From CSBr16-58 sp051859825 (GTDB taxonomy: Bacteria > Bacteroidota > Bacteroidia > Flavobacteriales > Schleiferiaceae), in assembly GCA_051859825.1 (NCBI GenBank), contig JBHYFA010000022.1, positions 1 through 36,934 of the forward strand: a stretch of DNA of 36,934 nucleotides. Reading direction: 5' to 3'. The notes under the pieces are model-generated. The model was not told the origin of the DNA. It saw only the letters and a program-made list of their open reading frames with translations, and did no database searches. The position numbers and the translations under genes were made by a program. Each line of letters begins with the position of its first letter. The first letter of the stretch is position 1. Positions 1 to 9,937 of this stretch are shown piece after piece.

Positions 1-141
1 AAGGAATACAACAGCCAGTATATCGATACCCGAAGCCGATTGATGAAAGAGAGCTCCCGATCCAAAGTAGTATTCCGCGCTTCCACCTTAGACCTCATTG
101 AAAGTCCAACCCCACCAAAAGTGATTTACATTAACGAATGA
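1..141 (+). CDS. ftsL: FtsL-like divisome protein, C-terminal fragment (5' end outside window)
   Basis: An open frame runs from the window edge to TGA at 139-141 and encodes about 46 residues ending in PPKVIYINE. FtsL is a small bitopic divisome protein that works with FtsQ and FtsI. The assignment rests mainly on position: Bacteroidota dcw clusters place ftsL directly before ftsI. The tail, with an RSRLMKESSRSKVV stretch followed by a proline-rich end, is also like Bacteroidota FtsL C-termini. Its stop overlaps the ftsI start as ATGA (138-141), which implies translational coupling. The membrane segment and coiled coil lie outside the window, so the family call is inferred. Confidence 0.7.
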   Translation, partial: KEYNSQYIDTRSRLMKESSRSKVVFRASTLDLIESPTPPKVIYINE

Positions 142-2123
142 GCGATCCACGATCAAATATCAATAAACGAATAGTCATTTTTGGCTTACTCCCCTTGGTT
201 CTCGCCATTGGGGTGATTATTCGTTTGGTGAATTTGATCTTCATCAGCGGACCAGAAATTCGCGAACGCACAGAAAGTCAGCTCATCAAAGAGGAAAGCA
301 TTCCCGCCGGCAGAGGTAATATCTACAGCAGTGACGAAAAACTCCTTGCCACCAGCATGCCGGTTTTCGACATTTACATGGATCCGGTGAGCGTGAAAGA
401 CGCCGATTGGGATGAAGGCTTAACAGCTCTAAGCAAAGGTTTAGCCCGACTTTTTCCCGAGAAAAACCACCTCGAATGGTCGAAAAAACTAAAAGACGCC
501 CGTAGCGCAGGAAATCGCTACGTGCCCATAGCAAAGAATGTGAGTTATACCAAACTCATCGAATTGAAGTCTTTGCCCATTTTCAAACTGGGTAAGTACC
601 GAGGCGGATTGATCTCCGAACAAAAGAACTTCCGCAAAATGCCGCTTGACAAGATTGCGGAGCGCACCATCGGCTACGATAAGCAAAATTCTGCTGCGGG
701 TATTGAGGGCGCATTTGCCCACGTCTTAGCCGGTGTTGACGGTAAAAGACTCACGCAGCGTATCGCACAAGGTAATACAAAGCCCCTCCACGACGGATAT
801 TTGATTGAGCCCCGTGATGGACACGACATAGTTACCACCATCGACAGTAGAATTCAAGACATAACCCACCACGCGCTACTTAGTGCCTTGGAAAAATTTG
901 AAGCCGACCACGGTACCGCTGTGGTGATGGATGTAAAAACCGGAGCCATCAGAGGAATTGCAAACCTCGGAAGAAATTCCCGTGGACATTACTACGAAAA
1001 ACGCAACTACGCCGTTTGGGAAAGCACCGAGCCTGGCTCAACCTTCAAACTCGCTAGTCTTTTAGCCTTGCTCGAAGGAGGAAAAGTGGATACCACTACC
1101 ATTGTGGATGTAAAAAATGGTGTGTGGGAAATCCATGGAGCCAATGTGCGCGACGCCTACGTATCTAGTGGTGGGCGAGGACTTGGTGAAATTTCCTTAG
1201 GAGAGGTTTTCATTCGATCATCAAACGTGGGTTTTGCCAAACTCATCCACGAGCACTACGGAAATAATCCCGAGGAGTTTGTCAACCGCCTATACAAAAT
1301 GGGACTCCACAAGCCTCTAAATCCCGAAATCATCGGTGAGGGAAAACCCAAAATCCCCCACCCCAACGACGGTGCATGGTCGCGAATTACCCTGCCTTGG
1401 ATGGCTTTTGGCTACGAAACCAGCTTCACACCACTACAAATTCTCAGTTTATACAATGCCATAGCTAATGATGGTGTAATGGTAAAACCCTATTTTGTGG
1501 AGGAAATTCGCGCACACGGTAAAGTAATAAACCGCTTTGAACCTACGGTAATTAATCCTTCCATTGGTTCAGCTACTTCCATTGCCATTGTACAAGATCT
1601 ACTCGAAAGAGTGGTAAACCAGGGCACGGCAAAAAATATCCGCAGCAACGTATATCGAATGTCTGGAAAAACCGGTACGTGCAGACTGGAATACTGGCGC
1701 ACCGAGGGGCCCGTGAAGTATCAAGCCTCTTTTGCTGGCTACTTCCCTTCAGAAAATCCTCGATACTCCATCATTGTGGTAGTTAATTCACCCAACCCGC
1801 AAATTGGTTTTTACGGAAGCGCAGTAGCCGCACCCGTTGCCAAAGTAATCGCCGATAATCTCTACGTGGAAATCCCCGAGGAAATACATCCTGTGGATAA
1901 GGCTTTCCGTCCGCAACTGGCCTTTTACGAAAACGCCCTGAACGAAATACAAAACAAAGCTGTACCCAATCTAAGTGGAGTTCCCGGTCATCAGGCCATT
2001 GCGCTACTAGAAAATGCCGGTATCAACACCAAGATCTACGGAAATGGGAATGTGCACAATCAATACCCAAAACCTGGAACGCGACTGCAACCCAATACAA
2101 CTGTTGAATTAAGCTTGAAATAA
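138..2123 (+). CDS. ftsI: Penicillin-binding protein, septal transpeptidase FtsI/PBP3 with PASTA domain
   Basis: This 661-residue class B penicillin-binding protein crosslinks septal peptidoglycan in the periplasm. One N-terminal membrane segment (about residues 12-33) is followed by the dimerisation domain. The transpeptidase domain shows all three active-site motifs: S301-T-F-K304 with the acylated serine, S361-S-N363, and K511-T-G513. The last ~60 residues (VPNLSGVPGHQAIALLENAG onward) form a single PASTA domain, as is common in Bacteroidota FtsI. The ATG at 138 overlaps the ftsL stop, and murE begins 6 bases after the stop. It belongs to the dcw operon and is expected to pair with FtsW, encoded downstream. 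Confidence 0.96.
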   Translation: MSDPRSNINKRIVIFGLLPLVLAIGVIIRLVNLIFISGPEIRERTESQLIKEESIPAGRGNIYSSDEKLLATSMPVFDIYMDPVSVKDADWDEGLTALSKGLARLFPEKNHLEWSKKLKDARSAGNRYVPIAKNVSYTKLIELKSLPIFKLGKYRGGLISEQKNFRKMPLDKIAERTIGYDKQNSAAGIEGAFAHVLAGVDGKRLTQRIAQGNTKPLHDGYLIEPRDGHDIVTTIDSRIQDITHHALLSALEKFEADHGTAVVMDVKTGAIRGIANLGRNSRGHYYEKRNYAVWESTEPGSTFKLASLLALLEGGKVDTTTIVDVKNGVWEIHGANVRDAYVSSGGRGLGEISLGEVFIRSSNVGFAKLIHEHYGNNPEEFVNRLYKMGLHKPLNPEIIGEGKPKIPHPNDGAWSRITLPWMAFGYETSFTPLQILSLYNAIANDGVMVKPYFVEEIRAHGKVINRFEPTVINPSIGSATSIAIVQDLLERVVNQGTAKNIRSNVYRMSGKTGTCRLEYWRTEGPVKYQASFAGYFPSENPRYSIIVVVNSPNPQIGFYGSAVAAPVAKVIADNLYVEIPEEIHPVDKAFRPQLAFYENALNEIQNKAVPNLSGVPGHQAIALLENAGINTKIYGNGNVHNQYPKPGTRLQPNTTVELSLK

Positions 2124-2129
2124 AACACA

Positions 2130-3590
2130 TTGAAAACCTTAGCCGACATACTGTATAAAGCCGGAATTACCGAAGTGAAGGGAAACACCCATATCACCGT
2201 GGAAGGTATTTCTGCCGATTCAAGAGAAATTGCCGCTAACTGGTGCTTTATTGCCGTACGCGGTACGCAAACCGATGGGCACACGTATATCGAAAAGGCG
2301 ATGCAAGCGGGTGCAAGCTGTGTAATCTGCGAAGATTTTCCTGAGAATTGTCCCGAGGATGTAAGCTTCATCAAAGTGAAGTCAAGCGCAAAAGCACTAG
2401 GAATTATTGCTGCCAATTTTTACGATAATCCGTCGGAAAAACTCAAGTTGATTGCTGTAACAGGAACCAACGGAAAAACCACCGTAACCACGCTCCTCTT
2501 CGACTTATGCATGGATATGGGCTATCCTTCCGGACTTATTTCAACCATTGAAGTTCGCATCAATAAGGAAATCATTCCGGCAACCCATACTACTCCAGAC
2601 GCGGTTCAATTGCAAAGACACTTGGCAAAAATGGTGGAAGCCGGAGTGGAGTTTTGCTTTATGGAAGCTTCTAGCCACGGTATTGAACAAGAACGTCTTG
2701 CCGGTACAAAGGTGGCCATCGCGGCTTTTACCAATCTCAGCCACGATCACCTCGATTACCACAAGACTTTACAAAACTACATCAAAGCAAAAAAGAAACT
2801 CTTCGATGATTTAGCATCGGGTGCAATTGCTCTGTACAATGCCGACGACCGTAACGGCCAAGTAATGGTTCAAAATTGTCGTGCCAATATTCAGAGCTAC
2901 TCCTTCCATCGTCCGGCAGATTTTGAATTCAAAGTGCTGGAAAACGAAATCAGTGGATTGCTGATAAAATTTCAAGACACGGAATTTTTCAGTACCCTCA
3001 ACGGTATGTTCAATGCCTACAATTTAGGCGTGGTCATCTCCATTATGGTGCTACTCGATATTCCCAAAGAGGAGGTGTTGGTACACGTAAGTAAGCTTCA
3101 ACCTGTGAAAGGTCGTTTTGAAAAGCGCGTATTGCCCAATGGCGCCATCACCATCATCGACTACGCCCATACACCGGATGCTTTGCAAAAAATTCTGGAA
3201 AGCATCAACCAAATCAAAACTCCCGATCAAAAACTCATTGCTTTGGTGGGCTGTGGAGGAAACCGCGATGCGGAAAAGCGACCGGTAATGGGGTCGATTG
3301 CCGGCAAACTGGCCGATGCCGTGATTTTCACTTCCGACAATCCGCGTTTTGAAAATCCCGAGGAAATCATCGACCAAATAGAGGCCGGAGTGGAAATCGT
3401 TCACCGTAGAAAATGCCAACGCATCACCGACCGCAAACAAGCCATAACTGCCGGATTGCATTTGAGCAAATCAGGCGACATCATACTCATTGCCGGAAAA
3501 GGCCATGAAACCTATCAAGAAATTGCCGGCGTCAAGCACCCCTTTGACGACCGCGATGTAATTCAAACATTTATCCAGCAATACCAATAA
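2130..3590 (+). CDS. murE: UDP-N-acetylmuramoyl-L-alanyl-D-glutamate ligase MurE (meso-diaminopimelate-adding)
   Basis: MurE adds the third residue of the peptidoglycan stem peptide, using ATP in the cytoplasm. The 486-residue product has the Mur-ligase P-loop T111-G-T-N-G-K116-T-T, the central-domain ATP and metal sites, and a C-terminal ligase domain. The motif D403-N-P-R406 is the signature of meso-diaminopimelate-specific enzymes, so the wall is predicted to be of the usual mDAP type. The start is the TTG at 2130: it lies 6 bases after ftsI and gives the typical KTLADILYKAGI beginning, with no better ATG nearby. Three bases separate it from mraY. Confidence 0.96.
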   Translation: MKTLADILYKAGITEVKGNTHITVEGISADSREIAANWCFIAVRGTQTDGHTYIEKAMQAGASCVICEDFPENCPEDVSFIKVKSSAKALGIIAANFYDNPSEKLKLIAVTGTNGKTTVTTLLFDLCMDMGYPSGLISTIEVRINKEIIPATHTTPDAVQLQRHLAKMVEAGVEFCFMEASSHGIEQERLAGTKVAIAAFTNLSHDHLDYHKTLQNYIKAKKKLFDDLASGAIALYNADDRNGQVMVQNCRANIQSYSFHRPADFEFKVLENEISGLLIKFQDTEFFSTLNGMFNAYNLGVVISIMVLLDIPKEEVLVHVSKLQPVKGRFEKRVLPNGAITIIDYAHTPDALQKILESINQIKTPDQKLIALVGCGGNRDAEKRPVMGSIAGKLADAVIFTSDNPRFENPEEIIDQIEAGVEIVHRRKCQRITDRKQAITAGLHLSKSGDIILIAGKGHETYQEIAGVKHPFDDRDVIQTFIQQYQ

Positions 3591-3593
3591 GCC

Positions 3594-4823
3594 ATGCTGT
3601 ACTATCTATTCGAATTTCTCGACGCAGAATATCAACTTACCGGAGCGGGGGTGTTCAAATACATCACCTTTAGGACTTCCATGGCGGTAATCACTTCGCT
3701 AGTGATTTCTTTGTTGTTTGGAAAACGAATCATTGACTTTATTCGCGCCAAACAAGTAGGTGAAGAAGTTCGTAAACTCGGACTAGAAGGCGAAAAGCAA
3801 AAGGCCGGAACACCTACAATGGGTGGATTGATTATTCTGGCAGCCATCGTTTTCCCTACTTTGCTCTTCGCTAGGCTAACCAACATTTACATTATCTTGC
3901 TGCTCATCACCACCATTTGGACGGGGCTCATTGGTTTCCTCGATGATTATATCAAGGTATTCAAAAAAGACAAACAGGGATTAAAAGGTAAATTCAAAGT
4001 GATCGGTCAAGTGGGCCTCGGTGCCATTGTTGGCAGTATTCTCTATTTTCATCCCGATGTTACCATTCGTCAAAAAGCGAGTCCGCAAACTCCCCTAGTG
4101 ACGGAAATTGGCACTCGTACCCCCGTATTTCTCGACGCTGAAAAATCGACCAAAACGACCATTCCCTTTGTAAAAAACAATGAACTCGACTACAGCGCAC
4201 CCTTGCGTTGGATCAATCCGTCGTGGGGAAAATACGGCTGGTTGATTTTCATCCCATTAGTGATTTTCATTGTAACCGCAGTTTCCAACGGTGCCAACCT
4301 CACCGACGGCTTAGATGGATTAGCTACGGGAGTGTCGGCAGTGAGCGCAATAACGCTAGGGATTTTCGCCTACGTATCGGGTTCGGTGATTTTCGCCGAC
4401 TACCTGAATATCATGTACATACCACATGCCGGTGAGATTACCGTATTCGTGGGTGCTCTCGTAGGTGCGTGCGTTGGCTTTTTATGGTACAATGCCTATC
4501 CCGCACAAGTGTTCATGGGCGATACCGGCAGTTTAGCCCTCGGTGGAATTATCGCGGTATTGGCCTTAGCTACGCGAAAAGAATTACTGATTCCCATTCT
4601 GTGTGGAGTTTTCCTCGCCGAAAACCTTTCCGTCATTCTTCAAGTATCCTACTTCAAATACACCAAAAAGAAATATGGTGAAGGCCGACGCATTTTCCTT
4701 ATGGCTCCCCTGCACCACCACTATCAGAAAAAAGGCTACCACGAAGCCAAGATTGTTACCCGCATGTGGATTGTGGCTATCATGCTTGCTATACTAACCT
4801 TCGTAACCCTCAAACTACGGTGA
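3594..4823 (+). CDS. mraY: Phospho-N-acetylmuramoyl-pentapeptide-transferase MraY
   Basis: MraY is a polytopic membrane enzyme that transfers phospho-MurNAc-pentapeptide to undecaprenyl phosphate, giving lipid I. The family motifs are present: D117-D118-Y-I-K, the N-L-T-D238-G-L-D241-G-L-A loop, G-D310-T-G-S, and the H374-H-H cluster in PLHHHYQ. At 409 residues it is about 50 longer than the E. coli enzyme. The extra length sits between the first catalytic motif and NLTDGLDG (about residues 155-205) and is a soluble-looking insertion that I regard as typical of Bacteroidota MraY. The stop overlaps the murD start as GTGA. Confidence 0.97.
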   Translation: MLYYLFEFLDAEYQLTGAGVFKYITFRTSMAVITSLVISLLFGKRIIDFIRAKQVGEEVRKLGLEGEKQKAGTPTMGGLIILAAIVFPTLLFARLTNIYIILLLITTIWTGLIGFLDDYIKVFKKDKQGLKGKFKVIGQVGLGAIVGSILYFHPDVTIRQKASPQTPLVTEIGTRTPVFLDAEKSTKTTIPFVKNNELDYSAPLRWINPSWGKYGWLIFIPLVIFIVTAVSNGANLTDGLDGLATGVSAVSAITLGIFAYVSGSVIFADYLNIMYIPHAGEITVFVGALVGACVGFLWYNAYPAQVFMGDTGSLALGGIIAVLALATRKELLIPILCGVFLAENLSVILQVSYFKYTKKKYGEGRRIFLMAPLHHHYQKKGYHEAKIVTRMWIVAIMLAILTFVTLKLR

Positions 4824-6163
4824 TCGCAAAATCAATAGGCATTTTGGGCGCCGGTGAAAGTGGAATTGGCGCAGCGCTACTGGCGAAAAAACACGGAATA
4901 GACTTCTATTTGTCCGACAAATCGCCCGTGCACCAAAGGTTTGCTGCCGACGTAGAAAAGCATCAAATCAGCTGTGAAGAAGGATCGCATAATCTTGAAA
5001 AACTCCTGAAATGCGACTGGGTAGTGAAAAGTCCAGGCATTCCCAATAGCGCGGAAATAGTTAAAAACATTGCCGCAGCGGGAATTCCCGTGATTTCCGA
5101 AATCGAGTTTGCGAGTCGGTTTACCCAAGCAAAAATTGTAGCCATTACGGGAAGCAACGGAAAAACCACTACTACCAGTCTCACCGGGCACCTCCTCAAA
5201 GAAGCCGGACTCAAAGTAGGCATTGGTGGAAACATCGGAAAAAGCTTTGCAAGGATGTTGGCAGAAGAGGAAGAAAAGGACATCTATGTGCTTGAAATCA
5301 GCAGTTTTCAGTGTGAGAACTTGGTTTATTTCAAGCCTCATATTGCCATCCTTACCAACTTTAGTCCTGACCACCTCGACCGCTACAACTACCGCATGGA
5401 AGAATACGTGGCGGCTAAGTTTATGATGATAAAAAACATGGACAAAGAAGACCATTTCATCTACAACACCGAAGATGAATGGACTTTGAAAACCCTAGAG
5501 AACAATCCGCCTGCTTGCAACTGCTATGGCTTTGGCATGCAGCAGAGTGAAAATACGAAAGCCTTTATTAACGAAGATAACCACCTTATTTTATCCTTAA
5601 ACCCCAACGAAATTATGAAGTTTGAAGACCGTTCATTACCCGGAATCCACAATTCACAAAACTCCATGGCCTCGTCGATGGCTGCGCGACTATTGCAGGT
5701 ACGCAAAGAAAGCATTCGCGAATCCTTGATGAATTTTGATGCGTTGGAACACCGCCTTGAGCCGGCAGGAAGTATTCGCGGCGTTCATTTCATCAACGAT
5801 AGCAAAGCAACCAACGTAAATGCCACTTGGTATGCACTCGAAAGTGTGAGTAAACCAGTAGTATGGATTGTTGGTGGCGTAGATAAAGGCAACGACTACG
5901 GCGAACTCATGTCGATGGTGGAAGACAAAGTAAAGGCCATTGTTTGCCTTGGCCTTGACAACACGAAACTTCTGGAAGAATTTACCGGTAAAGTGAAAGT
6001 CATCACCGAAACCCGCAGCATGGAAAAAGCGGTGAAAATGGCCTTCTCTTTATCAGATAAAGGCGATACCGTATTGCTTTCGCCCGCCTGCGCAAGTTTT
6101 GATTTATTCAACAACTATGAAGATAGAGGGGAGCAGTTTAAGTATTGGGTTCGCCAATTATAA
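4820..6163 (+). CDS. murD: UDP-N-acetylmuramoyl-L-alanine--D-glutamate ligase MurD
   Basis: MurD adds D-glutamate to UDP-MurNAc-L-Ala. I place the start at GTG 4820, overlapping the mraY TGA (GTGA). This gives 447 residues, the usual length, and an N-terminus IAKSIGILGAGESGIG that begins at the nucleotide-binding strand. An in-frame ATG at 4766 would add 18 residues encoded over the end of mraY and is unlikely. The P-loop reads G111-S-N-G-K115-T-T-T-T. Downstream there is SPDHLDRY in the central domain and a typical C-terminal domain with INDSKATN. The 65 bases to ftsW hold a repeated element described separately. Confidence 0.95.
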   Translation: MIAKSIGILGAGESGIGAALLAKKHGIDFYLSDKSPVHQRFAADVEKHQISCEEGSHNLEKLLKCDWVVKSPGIPNSAEIVKNIAAAGIPVISEIEFASRFTQAKIVAITGSNGKTTTTSLTGHLLKEAGLKVGIGGNIGKSFARMLAEEEEKDIYVLEISSFQCENLVYFKPHIAILTNFSPDHLDRYNYRMEEYVAAKFMMIKNMDKEDHFIYNTEDEWTLKTLENNPPACNCYGFGMQQSENTKAFINEDNHLILSLNPNEIMKFEDRSLPGIHNSQNSMASSMAARLLQVRKESIRESLMNFDALEHRLEPAGSIRGVHFINDSKATNVNATWYALESVSKPVVWIVGGVDKGNDYGELMSMVEDKVKAIVCLGLDNTKLLEEFTGKVKVITETRSMEKAVKMAFSLSDKGDTVLLSPACASFDLFNNYEDRGEQFKYWVRQL

Positions 6164-6165
6164 CT

Positions 6166-6218
6166 AGTGTCTGTCTATAAAGTCCGATAGCTTCGTTATG
6201 CTCAGTTAAAAACCAATA
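6166..6218 (+). repeat. Half copy of an inverted-repeat (MITE-like) element between murD and ftsW
   Basis: Starting 2 bases after the murD stop, about 53 bases match the reverse complement of the right arm of the element at 12111-12233. The shared sequence begins AGTGTCTGTCTA and continues through AAGTCCGATAGC and TTATGCTCAGTT. Only one end is present here, so this is either a solo arm or a truncated copy. No coding potential is seen. The function is unknown. Confidence 0.75.
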
Positions 6219-6228
6219 GAAATTAAGC

Positions 6229-7404
6229 ATGAATAAACTTCAACGACTTAAGGGAGACAAAGTCATCTGGGCCATTACGGCCATCATGATGATTGCTTCC
6301 TTTTTGAGTGTTTACAGTGCCAGCGCAAACATCGTGTTTGTGTACGGCAAGGTAAGCATGGGGTCGTTGTTGGGTAAACATGCCTTTCATTTGATTATTG
6401 GATTGGCCGTACTGTTTTTCACCCACCTCATTCCGCTGAGGTACGTAGCCGGATTATCCATTATGGCGGTGGTAATTTCCATTGGTTTGCTGTTTTTGAC
6501 CCTATCCATGGGAACGGAAATTGGTGGAGCAAATGCCAGTAGGTGGCTGGTTCTACCTGGTTTGCGAGTCAGTATTCAGACTTCCGCCTTTGCCTCTTTA
6601 GCCTTACTGATTTACCTGGCTCGGGCATTGACAAAAAAGAATCCCAAAGATTGGAATATGCAAAACAGCTGGGTCATTTACGTGCCCCTCATTTTCATAC
6701 TCGCCTTAATTTTTCCGGCTAACTTCTCCACTGCGGCCTTGCTCTTCTTTTCTTGCGCATTGCTACTTATTGTTGGTGGTTATCCGTTTAAATATTTGGC
6801 TGCAATAAGTGGAGGGCTGCTCACACTAGGATTGATTTTCATTCTGATTGTGAGTGTAATGCCATCCATGAGCAACCGGGTAGATACGTGGAAAGCGCGT
6901 ATCGAATCTTTCAAAAGCGGCGACAAAGCAGAAAACTACCAGGTAGATAAAGCCAAAATGGCCATCAGCAACGGAATGGTTTTAGGTAAGGGTCCGGGGA
7001 AAAGCGCACAAAAAAACTTCTTACCTCAGTCAAATTCCGACTTCATCTACGCCATCATTGTAGAGGAATACGGGCTACTTGGAGGCTTATTTGTGATTGG
7101 ATTTTACATTATTCTTTGGGTGCGAATTATGCGTATTGCGCTAAAATCAGTTAGTCTATTCGGCAGCTTAGTCGCATTTGCCGCTGGTTTTAGCTTAACC
7201 TTTCAAGCCTTTGTGAACATGGCGGTGGCCGTAAATCTCGTTCCCGTAACCGGGCAAACTCTTCCTTTGCTATCCGCAGGAGGGTCGAGTATTTGGGTAA
7301 CCTGCTTGGCATTAGGGGTAATACTGCGCGTATCCATTGAAGGAAAAAAACAAGAAGAACCCGAAGAAGAATCATTAACTGCTAATAACGTTTCCGTAGC
7401 ATGA
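6229..7404 (+). CDS. ftsW: Septal peptidoglycan glycosyltransferase FtsW (SEDS family)
   Basis: FtsW is a SEDS-family membrane protein that polymerises lipid II into glycan strands at the septum with its partner FtsI. The 391-residue product has about nine to ten hydrophobic segments. It carries the family stretch LPQSNSDFIYAIIVEEYG (the loop facing the active site) and the late motif VPVTGQTLPLLSAGGSSIW. ATG 6229 is preceded by the repeat element, so it may have transcription or translation signals separate from murD. The stop is followed by 68 A/T-rich bases before murG. Confidence 0.95.
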   Translation: MNKLQRLKGDKVIWAITAIMMIASFLSVYSASANIVFVYGKVSMGSLLGKHAFHLIIGLAVLFFTHLIPLRYVAGLSIMAVVISIGLLFLTLSMGTEIGGANASRWLVLPGLRVSIQTSAFASLALLIYLARALTKKNPKDWNMQNSWVIYVPLIFILALIFPANFSTAALLFFSCALLLIVGGYPFKYLAAISGGLLTLGLIFILIVSVMPSMSNRVDTWKARIESFKSGDKAENYQVDKAKMAISNGMVLGKGPGKSAQKNFLPQSNSDFIYAIIVEEYGLLGGLFVIGFYIILWVRIMRIALKSVSLFGSLVAFAAGFSLTFQAFVNMAVAVNLVPVTGQTLPLLSAGGSSIWVTCLALGVILRVSIEGKKQEEPEEESLTANNVSVA

Positions 7405-7472
7405 AGTAAGCATAAAAGAAAATTATTTCTTATTGCGATTCCATGTGACAATTGAAAAAAAAATTATAACAA

Positions 7473-8567
7473 ATGAAAAAGTCGGTAATTATAAGTGGTG
7501 GCGGTACGGGAGGACACATATTCCCGGCTATTGCTATTGCCGATGAATTAAAACGCAGACATCCCGAATTGGAAATCGAATTTGTAGGCGCATCCGACCG
7601 TATGGAAATGCAGCGTGTTCCCGCAGCAGGATACCCAATTACCGGGTTGTGGATTAGCGGAATTGTTCGCGCAAAACCTTGGAAGAACGCGCTATTTCCC
7701 TTTAAGCTCATTTCCTCCTTGTGGAAATCTAGGAAGCTCCTAAAAAAACGTCGTCCCGTAGTAGCCATTGGCACGGGAGGTTTTGCCAGTGGCCCTTTGC
7801 TTTACATGGCCTCACGCATGGGCATTCCCACCGTAATTCAAGAACAAAATTCCTTTCCTGGAATCACCAATAAAATCCTAGCCGGAAGAGTAAAACTTGT
7901 TTGCGTGGCCTTTGAAGGATTGGAAAAATATTTCCCAAAAGAAAAAATCAAACTCACGGGAAACCCCATCAGACAGGATATTTTAAACTCCCACTTGAAT
8001 AAAAGTCAGGCAAGGGAAACATTTGGCTTAGAGCCAGACAAAATCACCATACTGGTAACTGGTGGTAGTTTAGGTGCCAGGTCCATCAACGAATCGGTAA
8101 AGCAGTGGGTCAACACCCATTTCGACGCCAATAAACACCAGATCATCTGGCAAACCGGTTCGGTTCATGCTGAGCAGTACGTGCCAGCATTTGGTGGAAA
8201 AGAAGGTATCTGGATTTCCGCCTTCATCGATGATATGGCTGCGGCGTATAAAGCTTCCGACATAGTAATTGCACGTGCGGGAGCGGGAACCCTTTCCGAA
8301 TTGTGTGCTTTAGGCAAAGCCTCTGTATTAATTCCTTCACCCTGGGTAGCGGAGGATCATCAGAGAAAAAACGCCAAGAGTTTACACGAAAAAAACGCCG
8401 CCCTCGTGGTTGACGAACGCGAATTAGAAGGTTTTCCTCAAGAACTTCAAAACCTCCTAGAAAATACTGAGCTACGGGAATCCATCGAGCAGAATGCTTT
8501 GCTTCTTGGAAAACCCCAAGCCACAGAAGACATCGTTTCACACATCGAAAAACTCCTTGCGTTATGA
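7473..8567 (+). CDS. murG: Undecaprenyldiphospho-muramoylpentapeptide beta-N-acetylglucosaminyltransferase MurG
   Basis: MurG is a membrane-associated GT-B glycosyltransferase that adds GlcNAc from UDP-GlcNAc to lipid I, giving lipid II. The 364-residue product starts with the acceptor-domain loop GGGTGGHIFPAIAIA. It contains the second glycine-rich loop (VTGGSLGARSIN) at the start of the donor domain and the nucleotide-sugar site RAGAGTLSEL. ATG 7473 lies in an A-rich stretch with no clear Shine-Dalgarno sequence. The stop overlaps the murC start as ATGA (8564-8567). Confidence 0.96.
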   Translation: MKKSVIISGGGTGGHIFPAIAIADELKRRHPELEIEFVGASDRMEMQRVPAAGYPITGLWISGIVRAKPWKNALFPFKLISSLWKSRKLLKKRRPVVAIGTGGFASGPLLYMASRMGIPTVIQEQNSFPGITNKILAGRVKLVCVAFEGLEKYFPKEKIKLTGNPIRQDILNSHLNKSQARETFGLEPDKITILVTGGSLGARSINESVKQWVNTHFDANKHQIIWQTGSVHAEQYVPAFGGKEGIWISAFIDDMAAAYKASDIVIARAGAGTLSELCALGKASVLIPSPWVAEDHQRKNAKSLHEKNAALVVDERELEGFPQELQNLLENTELRESIEQNALLLGKPQATEDIVSHIEKLLAL

Positions 8568-9937
8568 ACCCCAAAACAAGCTTTCCGGCAAACATGTACT
8601 TCCTCGGAATTGGAGGTATTGGCATGAGCGGACTGGCGCGCTTTTTCCTTCAACGAGGACATAAGGTTGCGGGGTTTGACCGTACGCAAAGTCATTTAAC
8701 AAATGAACTTGAGCGAGAGGGAGCGACGATTTGCTATGACGATAATCCTAAGAATTTTCCACAAGACTGGGAAGTTGGCAATACATTAATCATTTTCACT
8801 CCGGCGGTAAAAGAAGACAACCGATTGTTGCAAATGACTCGTCAAAAAGGCTTTAGCATAAAAAAACGTGCGGAAGTCTTAGGTCTCATTACTGCAGAAA
8901 TGCGCTGCTTAGCCATTGCCGGTACGCACGGAAAAACGACGACATCGTCTATTCTGGCGCACCTTTGCCATGCCGCCGGGTATCGTACAAATGCCTTTTT
9001 GGGGGGCATAGCCAATAACTTTGGCAACAATTACGTATTGGGAAAAGAGAATACCGTGGTGGTGGAGGCCGACGAATATGATCGGTCATTTTTACACCTT
9101 CGACCAAATATTGCGGTGATTACCAATACCGACAGCGATCACCTCGACATCTATGGCGACGCCGAAAGCATGCAGAAAACCTTTCGCGATTTTGCCCAAT
9201 TATCGAGAACCAATGGCTTATTGATTACCCGCTACGGGATAGAAATTGAGTCGGACTATACCTATGGCTTGCACCCCAAGGCCGATTTTCGTGCGGAGCA
9301 AATTACCCCAGGAGGGGGTGGCTATACGTTTCATTTTCATCACCCAAAAGGTGTGGTTCATGATGTTTTCTTCCCCGTACCCGGACGACATAATTTAGAA
9401 AACGCTGTGGCAGCTATGGGAGTTTGTGTGTTAGAAGGACTTGATCCAGAAAAAGTTGCCAGAGGCGCCAAGAGCTTTCAAGGAGTGAAACGTCGTTTTC
9501 AAAAACACCTCGATGAGCCTGTACTAATTGATGATTATGCGCACCACCCCACGGAGCTTAATGTACTTATTGATGCCATTGAAGAAAGTTACCCAAACAG
9601 GAAGTTTGCCATGCTATTTCAGCCCCATTTATACAGTCGTACCCGCGACTTTTTAGATGAATTTGCGCAGGCGCTAAGTAGAGTTCCTTTTGTTGGACTC
9701 CTACCCGTTTATCCAGCACGTGAAACACCAGAGGCCGGGGTAGAAAGTGATGCCATTTTAGCGAAGATGAATAACCCCGAAAAGCGATTATTACCAAAAG
9801 AAAAAGTGGCCGCTTGGGTATCAGAAATTCAACCCGATGTGTTGGTAATTGCCGGGGCCGGAGACATCGAATTGCTCATACCCAATGCAAAAGAAGCATT
9901 ATTAACCCAAAAAAAGTATCCTACAAATGAAGCTTAA
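8564..9937 (+). CDS. murC: UDP-N-acetylmuramate--L-alanine ligase MurC
   Basis: MurC adds the first stem-peptide residue, L-alanine, to UDP-MurNAc. The 457-residue product has the N-terminal UDP-binding loop FLGIGGIGMSG, which is diagnostic for MurC/Mpl over MurD and MurE. The P-loop is G120-T-H-G-K124-T-T-T, followed by SDHLDIYGD in the central domain and DDYAHHPTE at the start of the C-terminal domain. Position in the dcw cluster between murG and ftsQ favours MurC over the recycling ligase Mpl. It overlaps murG by 4 bases and ftsQ by 11. Confidence 0.95.
   Translation: MNPKTSFPANMYFLGIGGIGMSGLARFFLQRGHKVAGFDRTQSHLTNELEREGATICYDDNPKNFPQDWEVGNTLIIFTPAVKEDNRLLQMTRQKGFSIKKRAEVLGLITAEMRCLAIAGTHGKTTTSSILAHLCHAAGYRTNAFLGGIANNFGNNYVLGKENTVVVEADEYDRSFLHLRPNIAVITNTDSDHLDIYGDAESMQKTFRDFAQLSRTNGLLITRYGIEIESDYTYGLHPKADFRAEQITPGGGGYTFHFHHPKGVVHDVFFPVPGRHNLENAVAAMGVCVLEGLDPEKVARGAKSFQGVKRRFQKHLDEPVLIDDYAHHPTELNVLIDAIEESYPNRKFAMLFQPHLYSRTRDFLDEFAQALSRVPFVGLLPVYPARETPEAGVESDAILAKMNNPEKRLLPKEKVAAWVSEIQPDVLVIAGAGDIELLIPNAKEALLTQKKYPTNEA

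Noticed and set aside
4766..4819. Upstream ATG for MurD
   Set aside because: It overlaps the end of mraY by 58 bases. GTG 4820 gives the family length and the GTGA overlap typical of this cluster.
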